Below the pieces are notes generated by a model that was not told where the DNA came from, searched no databases, and saw only the letters and a list, made by a program, of their open reading frames with translations. DNA of 64,000 bases from positions 7,859 through 71,858 of the forward strand of contig JAVBPO010000085.1 of the NCBI GenBank assembly GCA_031549565.1. The letters are read 5' to 3'. Both the position numbers and the translations under genes were made by a program. Positions 34,933 through 42,821 of this stretch are shown piece after piece (the first letter of the stretch is position 1; every line of letters begins with the position of its first letter). The stretch is from JAVBSX01 sp031549565. GTDB taxonomy: Bacteria > Planctomycetota > Planctomycetia > Pirellulales > Thermoguttaceae.

Positions 34933-35223
34933 ATGACCATTGATAAAAGTTTGAAGATCCGTAAAGGGATTTCCCGTTCCCGTAATGTTCTCACCCGGGC
35001 GGAGCGTATTTCCCGGCTGCAGGATCAGGATCGCTGGACGGAAGCCGACGGACCGTTCGGATTGCCGAAAGTCCGCGTCTACAAAGTCGTCCTGAAAAAG
35101 AAGAAAAAGAAGAAAGGCGAAGAAGGAGACGCTGCCGCTGCAACGCCCGTCAAGGGAAAAGCCGCTAAAGCCGCGACGAAATCCAAATCGGACGAAAAGT
35201 CGAAACAGACCGCAAGACGGTAG
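34933..35223 (+). CDS. PVC-superphylum small basic signature protein
   Basis: 96 aa. The N-terminal half (MTIDKSLKIRKGISRSRNVL, then TRAERISRLQ) and the GLPKVRVYK segment match the short lysine-rich protein described as a signature of the Planctomycetes-Verrucomicrobia-Chlamydiae group, thought to bind rRNA. The C-terminus is a Lys/Ala-rich tail resembling that of nucleic-acid-binding proteins. Own promoter and a long hairpin downstream suggest a strongly expressed single-gene unit. It is the best taxonomic marker in the window. Confidence 0.85.
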   Translation: MTIDKSLKIRKGISRSRNVLTRAERISRLQDQDRWTEADGPFGLPKVRVYKVVLKKKKKKKGEEGDAAAATPVKGKAAKAATKSKSDEKSKQTARR

Positions 35224-35250
35224 TCTTCACGCTCCGTCCGTATCACCAGG

Positions 35251-35308
35251 GCCGTGCAAAACTTTCCGTGGAATCCGCAACGTGATTCCCGTTGTGGTTT
35301 TGCGCGGC
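35251..35308 (+). terminator. Hairpin terminator-like structure after small basic protein gene
   Basis: GCCGTGCAAAAC (35251-35262) pairs with GTTTTGCGCGGC (35297-35308), with one G-T pair, and an inner stem GGAATC/GATTCC strengthens it. The following bases (TTTCGATTT) are only partly T-rich. Confidence 0.55.
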
Positions 35309-35399
35309 TTTCGATTTGTACTCCGAGTGTGGAAGATGTAGCGCGGAGTACCGGCTAAAATAGCCTTTTTCTTTCCACTTTTCCTGCTTCGATACACAC

Positions 35400-36698
35400 A
35401 TGGACCGCGAACGTAGTCACGAGATTTTTTCCAAGGCTCTCCAGTTGATTCCGGGCGGGGTGAACAGTCCGGCGCGAGCTTTCGGCGGGGTCGGCGGCGA
35501 GCCGGTCGTGTTCGATCGCGGGGAAGGGGCTTATCTTTTCGACGTCGATGGAAATCGATATCTCGATTATGTGCAATCCTGGGGGCCGATGATTCTCGGG
35601 CATAAGCATCCGCTCATCGTCGCCGCTTTGGAAGAAGCGATCGCGAAGGGGACCAGTTTCGGCGCCCCAACCGCCGCGGAAAACGAGTTGGCCGAGCTGA
35701 TCATCGCCGCGGTTCCTTGCGTCGAGAAAGTCCGCTTGGTCAATTCTGGAACCGAAGCGACGATGAGTGCGATCCGGTTGGCCCGAGGCTATACCGGACG
35801 GTCCAAAATCGTCAAATTCATCGGGAATTATCACGGACACGTCGATTCGCTCCTGGTCGCCGCCGGTAGTTCCGCGGCGACGCTCGGCGTTCCGAACTCG
35901 CCCGGGATTCCCGAAGGGACGACGCGGGATACGTTCCTTTTGTCGTACAACGATGTGGATGCGGTTCACAAGCTGTTCGACGAACACGGCAAGGAAATCG
36001 CCGGCGTGATCGTCGAACCGGTTGCCGGAAACATGGGCTGCGTCGCCGGGAGCTCCAATTTCCTCTACGAATTGCGACATCGGACCCGCGACTGCGGAGC
36101 GGTGTTGATTTTCGACGAAGTGATGAGCGGTTTTCGCGTCGATTTCGGCGGAGCACAGCGTCGGTTCAGTATTACGCCCGACTTGACCACGCTCGGCAAA
36201 GTGATCGGCGGCGGACTCCCGGTCGGGGCGTTCGGCGGGAAGGCGGAAATCATGGACGCATTGCTCCCGGTCGGAAAAGTTTTCCAAGCGGGGACGCTCA
36301 GCGGCAATCCGTTGGCGACCGCGGCGGGAATCGCGACGCTCAAGTATTTGCGAGACAACAACCCGTACCCGAAACTCGAACGGCTCGGCGCGATGCTCGC
36401 CGAAGGGTTGGAAGACGAAGCCCGGGACGCGGGAATTCCGGTCGCTTTGGAGCATTGGGGAACGATGTTGACCCTCTTCTTCCTCGGCGACGGACACAAT
36501 ACCGCGTCCGGCGCCGGAGATAAAACCGACTCGGTCAGCGTCGGCGGGAATAAAGTCATCCAAGCGGCCGGAACGAGTTCTTCCGGGAATTGTTTTACGA
36601 ACAAAATCGTCGACTGGGACACCGCTTCCAAGTGCGACGTCGCTCGGTACGCGAAGTACTTTTGGGGAATGCTGGATCGCGGCTTCTATTTTCCGTGA
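35400..36698 (+). CDS. hemL: Glutamate-1-semialdehyde 2,1-aminomutase, ended early by in-frame TGA
   Basis: PLP-dependent aminomutase making 5-aminolevulinate for tetrapyrroles. N-terminal PGGVNSPARAF and the PLP-lysine region TLGKVIGGGLPVGAFGGK are canonical. The frame stops at TGA 36696-36698 after GMLDRGFYFP, 432 aa. Directly after this TGA the same frame continues with SQFEALFISEAHTQADILNT and on to a second TGA at 36792-36794, which matches the conserved C-terminal helix of HemL (E. coli: APSAFEAGFMSVAHS...). The TGA replaces the conserved Pro. Either a nonsense mutation removed the last 31 residues or the codon is read through. TGA is an ordinary stop elsewhere in the window. Confidence 0.93.
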   Translation: MDRERSHEIFSKALQLIPGGVNSPARAFGGVGGEPVVFDRGEGAYLFDVDGNRYLDYVQSWGPMILGHKHPLIVAALEEAIAKGTSFGAPTAAENELAELIIAAVPCVEKVRLVNSGTEATMSAIRLARGYTGRSKIVKFIGNYHGHVDSLLVAAGSSAATLGVPNSPGIPEGTTRDTFLLSYNDVDAVHKLFDEHGKEIAGVIVEPVAGNMGCVAGSSNFLYELRHRTRDCGAVLIFDEVMSGFRVDFGGAQRRFSITPDLTTLGKVIGGGLPVGAFGGKAEIMDALLPVGKVFQAGTLSGNPLATAAGIATLKYLRDNNPYPKLERLGAMLAEGLEDEARDAGIPVALEHWGTMLTLFFLGDGHNTASGAGDKTDSVSVGGNKVIQAAGTSSSGNCFTNKIVDWDTASKCDVARYAKYFWGMLDRGFYFP

Positions 36699-36794
36699 AG
36701 CCAATTCGAAGCGTTATTCATTTCCGAAGCCCACACGCAAGCCGACATTCTCAACACGATTCAAGCCGCCGGCGAAGTCTTCCGGACGCTTTGA
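36699..36794 (+). other. In-frame continuation of hemL beyond the TGA
   Basis: 31 sense codons and a TGA with clear HemL C-terminal homology, no further stop or frameshift. Marks what would be the natural 3' end of the gene (36794). Confidence 0.8.
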
Positions 36795-36824
36795 TTGTCA
36801 AGGCCCAAAACGTGAACCGACGCT

Positions 36825-38882
36825 TCAAGGTTTGCCCTTGTAAATCACATAGCCTTGATTTTCATAGACGACGGGAAGTTTCAAAGCGGGATATTTTCCA
36901 CAGAGGATGTAATCGTATTTGTACTTTTGCTGAAGCTTTCTCAACCGCTCCGGAGTGTAGCGGCTGTATAAAAGCTGGAGCGAGAAGTCCCGTCGGACCG
37001 GACCGTTTTTAGGACGATATGTATAAAGCTGTTCGACGGTCGCATACCATTTGACGATTCCCTTGGCGTCCTGCGGGATCTCTTTCCAAGTCGCGACTTC
37101 CGGACGTCGGGTGTTCCATTTGAAATTTTTCGACTCGCTCGGCGTCAAAAACCGGGCGTCCGACGGAATCTTGTTCTTCGGATCCCTGATCCAATCGCAC
37201 GCTTCGGTCCACCAGTAGGCGTATCGCGCCGAAACCGGATCACTCCGGGAATACGCCGGATGAACACGCTGTTCCGCCAAGCCCAAATAAAAGTGAAACG
37301 GCGCCCAAACGACGATCGTCGTCAAGACTAAAAGCCATACCGCCGGCGCGATCGTCGGGATTTCCCCTTGGCGGTCCACCACCAGCAGAGCGACGATCGC
37401 CAACAGAAGCGTCAATCCCCATGGAATTGCCGGCTCCGGCGGGAGAGTCGACGTGAGACCGTCCGAGAACATCGGCACGACCGCCGAAGAAGGAAACAGA
37501 ATACCGAAAATCAAACCGTCCAAGGCCAGGAAAACGGCGACTCCAACCGCAAAGAGCGACAGGAGCAGGAAAGACAGGGATTTCAGCTCGCCGATCGGAC
37601 TGACGGAAAAACTGATCATTCGTAAAAACGGTCCCCGAAAGCGCTTAGCGACTTGGACGAGCAGGATCGAAGAGGCGAACGACACCCCCATCGGAATCGC
37701 GAAATCGGACATTCGGAACCAGTAAAACCGCAACAGGTCCGCCGCCCGCTTCGGTTCGTTTTGTAAAGCCCAAGCGATAATAAATCCGATCACGGCCAAG
37801 AGCGCCGAACCGAATACGAAGCCGGTAAGACGGTAAAAAGGAAGTAGGGAAGAAGGGTGGAAGGGCGGAGGAGAAGAGAATGCCAAACTCTTTTTCGGCT
37901 CCTCCCCTTCTTCCCTTCTTCCTTTCAATCCTTCCGACCTTCTTCCCTTTCCGATAACGATCCCGCTCATAGTCGCCCAGAGTAGTGTCAAGACCGCGAA
38001 ACGGAATTGATAGGTCCAAGGGAAGCCCGCCGGAAGCAGGTGGTGCGATAAACGTTCGTAAACGTAAATGTAATGCGCTTGCGAAGCGATTTCCGGCGTC
38101 GTCCCCTGATCCAATTTCAACGCCGGTATCAACCCCGGCAAGGAAAGGAGCCCCCCCAAAACAAGAAAAAACGGCAGAAAATAAAGAGATCCCAAACCTC
38201 CGCTTTCCCTTCCCCCCTTCTCCCCTTCCACCCTTCTCCCCCTTATCGTCATTTCGACAGCCAACACAAACAACCCGATCACGACCGACCAGCCCCCGAC
38301 GAGGACGTGAAACGCCGAAGCTGCGCCGAAGAAAAGCCAAACGCGATACCACTGTCCGCGCAGCATCGCTTCGAGCCCGAGGAACATCAAGGGAAACGCG
38401 AAACTCTTTCCTTCGACGCCGCCGACGATCCATTCGCCGGACATGGTGAACGCGTCGAGATAATACAACATTCCCGCCGCGGTGAGGAGGGAAAAATAAC
38501 GGATCGGTATCAGCACGAAACTCAACCGGCGCCAAGCGACCGCGAGGAGACACCAGGCGAGCAGCCGCCCCGTCCATGCCATTGCGGGCGGTGTCATGAA
38601 AAGCGACAAAGAACCGAACGTCGCATAGAAGAACCAGTGGGCGTCTTTCGAATCGAGAAACGCGTCGCCGACGACCCAGTCGGGATTCCAGAAGTGTACC
38701 GCTTTACCGACGTAATACGCTTCGTTGACGTCCGGAACCGGCCAACCGCCGTGGAGGAAAAACAACAAACAAAGCGCGGCGATTTCCCACCAGCTTGGGA
38801 GCGTGCCGCTCAGAGCCGCTTCGCGATCACGGTGAATGACGGGAGAGTGTTCGCTTTTCATGAATCGGCTCAGAGGTGACAT
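36825..38882 (-). CDS. Multi-pass integral membrane protein of unknown function
   Basis: 685 aa with about 10-12 hydrophobic helices, a tail from about 520 that lacks them, and motifs such as DVNEAYYVGKAVHFWNPDW near the N-terminus and YRPKNGPVRRDF near the end. The overall plan (loop with acidic residues after the first helix, many helices, soluble C-terminus) resembles GT-C-type membrane glycosyltransferases or planctomycete DUF6798-like proteins; neither is certain. Two low-complexity loops (about 212-226 and 307-340) are encoded by pyrimidine repeats. Start ATG 38882, or ATG 38861. Confidence 0.7.
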   Translation of the reverse strand: MSPLSRFMKSEHSPVIHRDREAALSGTLPSWWEIAALCLLFFLHGGWPVPDVNEAYYVGKAVHFWNPDWVVGDAFLDSKDAHWFFYATFGSLSLFMTPPAMAWTGRLLAWCLLAVAWRRLSFVLIPIRYFSLLTAAGMLYYLDAFTMSGEWIVGGVEGKSFAFPLMFLGLEAMLRGQWYRVWLFFGAASAFHVLVGGWSVVIGLFVLAVEMTIRGRRVEGEKGGRESGGLGSLYFLPFFLVLGGLLSLPGLIPALKLDQGTTPEIASQAHYIYVYERLSHHLLPAGFPWTYQFRFAVLTLLWATMSGIVIGKGRRSEGLKGRREEGEEPKKSLAFSSPPPFHPSSLLPFYRLTGFVFGSALLAVIGFIIAWALQNEPKRAADLLRFYWFRMSDFAIPMGVSFASSILLVQVAKRFRGPFLRMISFSVSPIGELKSLSFLLLSLFAVGVAVFLALDGLIFGILFPSSAVVPMFSDGLTSTLPPEPAIPWGLTLLLAIVALLVVDRQGEIPTIAPAVWLLVLTTIVVWAPFHFYLGLAEQRVHPAYSRSDPVSARYAYWWTEACDWIRDPKNKIPSDARFLTPSESKNFKWNTRRPEVATWKEIPQDAKGIVKWYATVEQLYTYRPKNGPVRRDFSLQLLYSRYTPERLRKLQQKYKYDYILCGKYPALKLPVVYENQGYVIYKGKP
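37857..37960. repeat. Purine/pyrimidine repeat with inverted arms inside membrane-protein gene
   Basis: A purine arm (GGAAGTAGGGAAGAAGGGTG ...) and a pyrimidine arm (CTCCCCTTCTTCCCTTCTTC ...) about 45 bp apart are inverted relative to each other and lie in frame in the 685-aa gene. The encoded loop is GKGRRSEGLKGRREEGEEP. Confidence 0.7.
38205..38245. repeat. Second pyrimidine repeat tract inside membrane-protein gene
   Basis: Approximate 8-bp units (CCCTTCTC-like) encode RGRRVEGEKGGRESGG between two predicted helices. Confidence 0.6.
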
Positions 38883-38906
38883 GCTAGGCCGTTGAGTGTA
38901 TCGAAA

Positions 38907-39036
38907 CCTGGGACCGCAGGCTTCCAGCCTGCCAGTGGGCGGTCAGGCGGCACCGTTTGCAGGGTGTCCTTTCGCTTCGCGCCGCGGGCTGGAAGCCCGC
39001 AGACCCAGGTGCAGGCAAGATGCCTGCGGTCCCAGG
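38907..39036. repeat. 130-bp palindromic element, copy C
   Basis: Third intact member of the family at 6045 and 21618, with the same inverted ends. Fills the space between manA and the membrane-protein gene. A further short GC-rich repeat (GGCGAGGCGCCCGCCCTCC) follows at about 39063-39081. Confidence 0.9.
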
Positions 39037-39089
39037 AAATACTTGACGGCATTCCCTGGGCAGGCGAGGCGCCCGCCCTCCACAAATTA

Positions 39090-40121
39090 TCAAGTTCCGT
39101 ACACATCCAGGAGAATCACGGGGGTATCACTGTCGGCGGTCCATTGGATGGAACGGCAGGAATTCGGTACCAAAAGCGAGTCTCCCCGCTTGAGACATTC
39201 CATCGCGATCGGATCGCTTTGGCGACCGGAAAGGTTTTCCGGTGTTCCGCGTCGCCCCAAATGAAAGATGGCCGTCGCGCATCCTTGGAGAACGGTCCAA
39301 ATATGGCAACGATTATCGGTCGACCAAACCATCATCTCGTCGAATTTCCACCGATTCAACGTGAACTCGTTGCAAATGACGAGCCGCTCACAAGCGCGGT
39401 ATTCGGTGGGATATGGTTTTTGTGGCAAAATAGGCCCTTTTTGGTAATCGATCGCCTTGAGAGCCTGTTCGATCTGGAGAGAACGCTCCTGTCCCTGTTC
39501 GTTTTTGCGATTCCAGTCGAAAAGGCGAAACGTCATATCGCTGGTCTGTTGGACTTCCGCGAGCAGGACCCCTTTTCCCACGGCGTGAACGACCCCCGGC
39601 TCAACCAGGAAGCAGTCCCCGACTTTCGGCTGGACGCGATGGAGCAACGATTCGATCCGTCCCTCGCGAAGCGCCGAAACGATGTCCGGTTCCGAGTATT
39701 GCTGATTAAAACCGACGTACATGACGCTGTCCGGGGCGGCGTCGACGACGACCCAGGCTTCGGACTTGCCCGTGTCCGGATAGCCGAGTTCACGTGCCCG
39801 AAGCTCCTTGGGATGCACCTGAACGGACGTCATTTCTTCCGCGTCAAGGTATTTGAGCATCAACGGAAAACGCCCGAACCGGTCGAACAAATGCGATTCG
39901 ACTCCGAAAATCCCCTCCGGTCGGGAAGAGGCGATTTCGTGGAGCGAAACCCCCGCGAAAGGACCGTTGGAAATAACGCTGCCCCCGTTTTCATGGTCGA
40001 CGACTTCCCAGGATTCCGCAATCTTGCCGTGAGGGGAAGAAGGACGCTTAAACAGATCGCTCATGCGGCTTCCGCCCCAGAAGTAATCCTTGTAGATCGG
40101 TTCGAAACGAAACGGGTACAT
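39090..40121 (-). CDS. manA: Class I mannose-6-phosphate isomerase
   Basis: Zinc-dependent interconversion of mannose-6-P and fructose-6-P, feeding GDP-mannose sugars. The N-terminus MYPFRFEPIYKDYFWGGSRM is the family start; QVHPKE carries zinc ligands, followed by GKSEAWVVVDA, VEPGVVHAVGKGVLLAEVQQ and TFRLFDWNR. ATG 40121 was chosen (343 aa), although the frame is open to ATG 40178; neither has a good ribosome site. Monocistronic. Confidence 0.9.
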   Translation of the reverse strand: MYPFRFEPIYKDYFWGGSRMSDLFKRPSSPHGKIAESWEVVDHENGGSVISNGPFAGVSLHEIASSRPEGIFGVESHLFDRFGRFPLMLKYLDAEEMTSVQVHPKELRARELGYPDTGKSEAWVVVDAAPDSVMYVGFNQQYSEPDIVSALREGRIESLLHRVQPKVGDCFLVEPGVVHAVGKGVLLAEVQQTSDMTFRLFDWNRKNEQGQERSLQIEQALKAIDYQKGPILPQKPYPTEYRACERLVICNEFTLNRWKFDEMMVWSTDNRCHIWTVLQGCATAIFHLGRRGTPENLSGRQSDPIAMECLKRGDSLLVPNSCRSIQWTADSDTPVILLDVYGT

Positions 40122-40837
40122 GGGAATTTTCTGGAGGGAAATTTCTTCGTTCAAAACCGCATTTCCGGAAAGGGACATGAATATTGTTAAATAAATATCG
40201 ACGCCCGAAGCGCCGATGTGGGGAGAGAAAACGCGAAGACAAACGACCTCGGGCGACTCTCCACATTCCCGACGTCGAACAGAAGTCCTATCCCGGTCGA
40301 TCGAAATAAGCTCACGACGCGGATATCTCCATTCTATTTTGTAATAGAATTATGTCAAGCGCGACATTTTCATGCCCCCCACGAGAGCCAGACCGTCTTC
40401 AAGTTTCACGATTTGAGTCCGAGTCGTTTTGCGGTGGGACGGGATCGGCTTCGGCGGCGGACATTTGTAACCTCCTCGTGAGAAAAAACGACGCGAACCA
40501 TTCACGTCCTGCTCGCCCTACGAAGAAATCCCACCTCCGTACGCAACTTTTTCTGTGAAACTTGAAGACGGTCTGCACATCACATCACTTTTATTTTCCG
40601 TTTTTTCCCGAAATCTCCAAATCCGTCAAAATTTCCCTGTACCCTTGCAATTCTGGCGGTCTTACGGTCTTGGCACTCTGGTACTGTAAATCCCGGTGTG
40701 AAACGCCGTTTTCAAGACCGCCACTTTCCCAAATTTCTCAAAAAAAACCTTCAAGCCGCTGCCCGCCGTTTGCCGATGGACTGGGCGGGAGTGTGCTTCA
40801 GACGGCGAATAAGGAGAACAAATACAATGCGTATACA
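40122..40837. other. Gene-free region with MITE and hairpins
   Basis: Contains the 187-bp MITE (40389-40575), a hairpin ATGTGGGGAGAG/CTCTCCACAT at about 40216-40268 and an inverted pair TGGCGGTCTT/AAGACCGCCA at 40654-40723. No convincing gene. Confidence 0.6.
40389..40575. mobile_element. 187-bp MITE-like element (TIR AGACCGTCTTCAAGTTTCAC)
   Basis: Perfect 21-bp terminal inverted repeats at 40389-40409 and 40555-40575. No coding capacity. Part of the repeat half resembles bases near 40697-40720, suggesting a decayed relative beside it. No target duplication seen. Confidence 0.75.
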
Positions 40838-41020
40838 ATGCGTACTTGGTACATCATCGTCGACCAAAAGGGCGAGGAAATTCATACAGCGAGCCGACAG
40901 GAAGCGGAAACGGCTTTCAGTTGCGGCGGAATTGTTACGATTGTGCAGGAACAGGATATGTCCGTTGGAGAGATGCTGATTCGCACGTCCGTTTTTATCG
41001 ATATGAAAGAAACCGAATAA
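40838..41020 (+). CDS. Small hypothetical protein (60 aa)
   Basis: Begins MRTWYIIVDQKGEEIHTASR and ends DMKETE; a compact alpha/beta pattern without membrane segment. AAGGAGA lies about 20 bp upstream. Another ATG 11 bp earlier opens a different frame with a less sensible product. Followed after 14 bp by a second small gene on the same strand. No family is recognised. Confidence 0.5.
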   Translation: MRTWYIIVDQKGEEIHTASRQEAETAFSCGGIVTIVQEQDMSVGEMLIRTSVFIDMKETE

Positions 41021-41034
41021 CCCAGCCAAAACCT

Positions 41035-41217
41035 ATGTCTATCATCGAATCCATTTCGGTCCGGTCGAAGCAAGAGCAAACATTTGAGCAAGTCACGCCG
41101 CAAATGCAGAGTCTGAAAGATCGAGCGGACCGCTTTTCAGAGCGTCGGGCCTTTGAGACCGTCCGGGAGATGCACGGCCTACCAACCAAAGAAGAACCGG
41201 CGAAGAAACCGAAATAG
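41035..41217 (+). CDS. Small hypothetical protein (60 aa)
   Basis: Begins MSIIESISVRSKQEQTFEQV and ends EEPAKKPK; predicted mostly helical and charged. Lies in tandem with the preceding 60-aa gene and may share its transcript. No function can be assigned. Confidence 0.5.
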   Translation: MSIIESISVRSKQEQTFEQVTPQMQSLKDRADRFSERRAFETVREMHGLPTKEEPAKKPK

Positions 41218-41307
41218 GCCGATTCCAAGGGGCGGAACAATCTTCCGAACTTATCCGACTTTTTTGTCCGGGTACGATGGACTGATTCACTTTGGCGGGA
41301 GGATCGT

Positions 41308-41580
41308 CTACAATTCGCTATTGAACGCCGATTCCGGCGAGTGAAAATCCATTTTCAGAAGCTGCGTTATGGAGCCGGAAAACGCTTCCTCGTTGTCGCG
41401 GTAGACTTCCGATTGCTCCAGCCAAGCGTCGAGGGTCGCGCGGCGTATCTTGATCAGCCCGGCCAAGGGAATGACCTTCGTGTTCGGATTTCTTGCGGTC
41501 GAGGGATGGTCTGCTTGAATTCTTTGCCGCGTCCGCTGGTGGGATTTCCCACTGCGAAGCCTCTTGGTAAACGCCCTCAA
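41308..41580 (-). pseudogene. Possible remnant of an excisionase/helix-turn-helix protein
   Basis: The segment VIPLAGLIKIRRATLDAWLE resembles the end of a MerR/Xis-type DNA-binding domain, but the N-terminal part has no matching helix-turn-helix and reads as unrelated basic residues. It may be a frameshifted relic or chance. Confidence 0.3.
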
Positions 41581-41620
41581 GTGAAGCCGTCCTCGCAGCC
41601 CAGCCCGGCGCTAACGGAAC

Positions 41621-42565
41621 TTACAACTCTTCCGTTAAGAGACGGAAGACCATGATCTTTTGTTCCGGACGCCCTTTGTCGCGGGTAAAGAACGATTTGC
41701 CCAGGCCCGGCGGGTCTTCTCCGGTCGGGCCGAGGACCAACCATTGGCCGGGTAAAAGTTTCACCGAGATTTTCAAACTGTCGTAGGGCAGTCGGTCGCG
41801 GCTGAATTCGGGAATCCACGCTCCGTTGAACATACTGGAAGTCTGTTTCGGGTCGCCGTACTCCAAGACCGGCAACAGATCGAAGCGGACCCCGGATCCG
41901 TCCGGATAGACGATGGTCGACAACTCAATCATTCCTTGGGCTTTCGGGTAGGTTTTACCGCACCATCCCCCTTGGTTCCAAAAGAGCGTGACTTGCGGCA
42001 GAGGGTCGTCGTAAGTATTGACTCTCCAGCTCTTGCCGGGAAGGGCGGAAAGTGTAAGCATCTGCTGATTGACGAGCGGTTCGATCAACATTTCTTCGGA
42101 ACTGATCCCGTCCGATTGCGGCTGCTTCAAATCGGTCGTTCGCTCGGCAATTTTACCAGTCGCTTCCTCCAGTTGAATCTTGTCAACCTCCAAAAGGCGG
42201 GCCAACGTCGGCGAGAGCGAACGCCCCTGCACGCCGACCCGGATTCCTTCTTCCGCCAAACGACGCCGCAAATCGACCGGGATGACCTGGTCCGTCGTAC
42301 CGTCGTCGTTCCAGAAATCGGTCAGAAGATGCCGCTGTTCATAGCGAACACGTACCCGACGAAGGTCGACGGCGACCACGTCTTTGGAAACGGCGATCGG
42401 ATTGAGGAGTTTCGAGGACGGTTGCTCCTTCTCGTTTTTTTCCACAGGCCGATCGAAAATCGAGCGACACCCCTGCGAAAGAAGCAGCAGACCGCACACC
42501 CCGATCAACAGGGAAATCCGAAAACGAAGCGTTTCAACGCGAAAAAAAGCGGTTAATCTTTTCAC
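41621..42565 (-). CDS. Hypothetical lipoprotein (314 aa)
   Basis: GTG at 42565 gives an N-terminus with a basic start, a hydrophobic stretch (ISLLIGVCGLLLLSQGC) and a lipobox Cys at residue 33, so it should be lipid-anchored. The frame is open to 42673 without a better start. The mature protein is beta-rich (VAVDLRRVRVRYEQRHLLTD and LPGQWLVLGPTGEDPPGLGK). It lies upstream of and divergent from flgE. No family is recognised. Confidence 0.72.
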   Translation of the reverse strand: MKRLTAFFRVETLRFRISLLIGVCGLLLLSQGCRSIFDRPVEKNEKEQPSSKLLNPIAVSKDVVAVDLRRVRVRYEQRHLLTDFWNDDGTTDQVIPVDLRRRLAEEGIRVGVQGRSLSPTLARLLEVDKIQLEEATGKIAERTTDLKQPQSDGISSEEMLIEPLVNQQMLTLSALPGKSWRVNTYDDPLPQVTLFWNQGGWCGKTYPKAQGMIELSTIVYPDGSGVRFDLLPVLEYGDPKQTSSMFNGAWIPEFSRDRLPYDSLKISVKLLPGQWLVLGPTGEDPPGLGKSFFTRDKGRPEQKIMVFRLLTEEL

Positions 42566-42821
42566 GGCTCTCCAAAACGAGTCCCGAAATAATGCCAAAT
42601 TCGTGCGAAGAGTAGGAATTATCCCCGAATTTGTCAAGGTCAGATACTCAATCAGCATCTTGCCCAAAACCAAAGGAAAAACAGATAAAACAGGCTGTTT
42701 TTTCCGAGATTAATGATTATGCGGTAATTTTTGACTTTCGCTGTATTTTCGTTTTCGCGACTGCCGATACTCTGGAACGGCGGACTTTGTTTTCACGGAA
42801 ATTATTTCGGACTAACGAACC

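Noticed and set aside
42767..42774. Sigma-28 promoter upstream of flgE (GCCGATAC)
   Set aside because: The -10-like octamer occurs, but no TAAA-type -35 box at proper distance was found.
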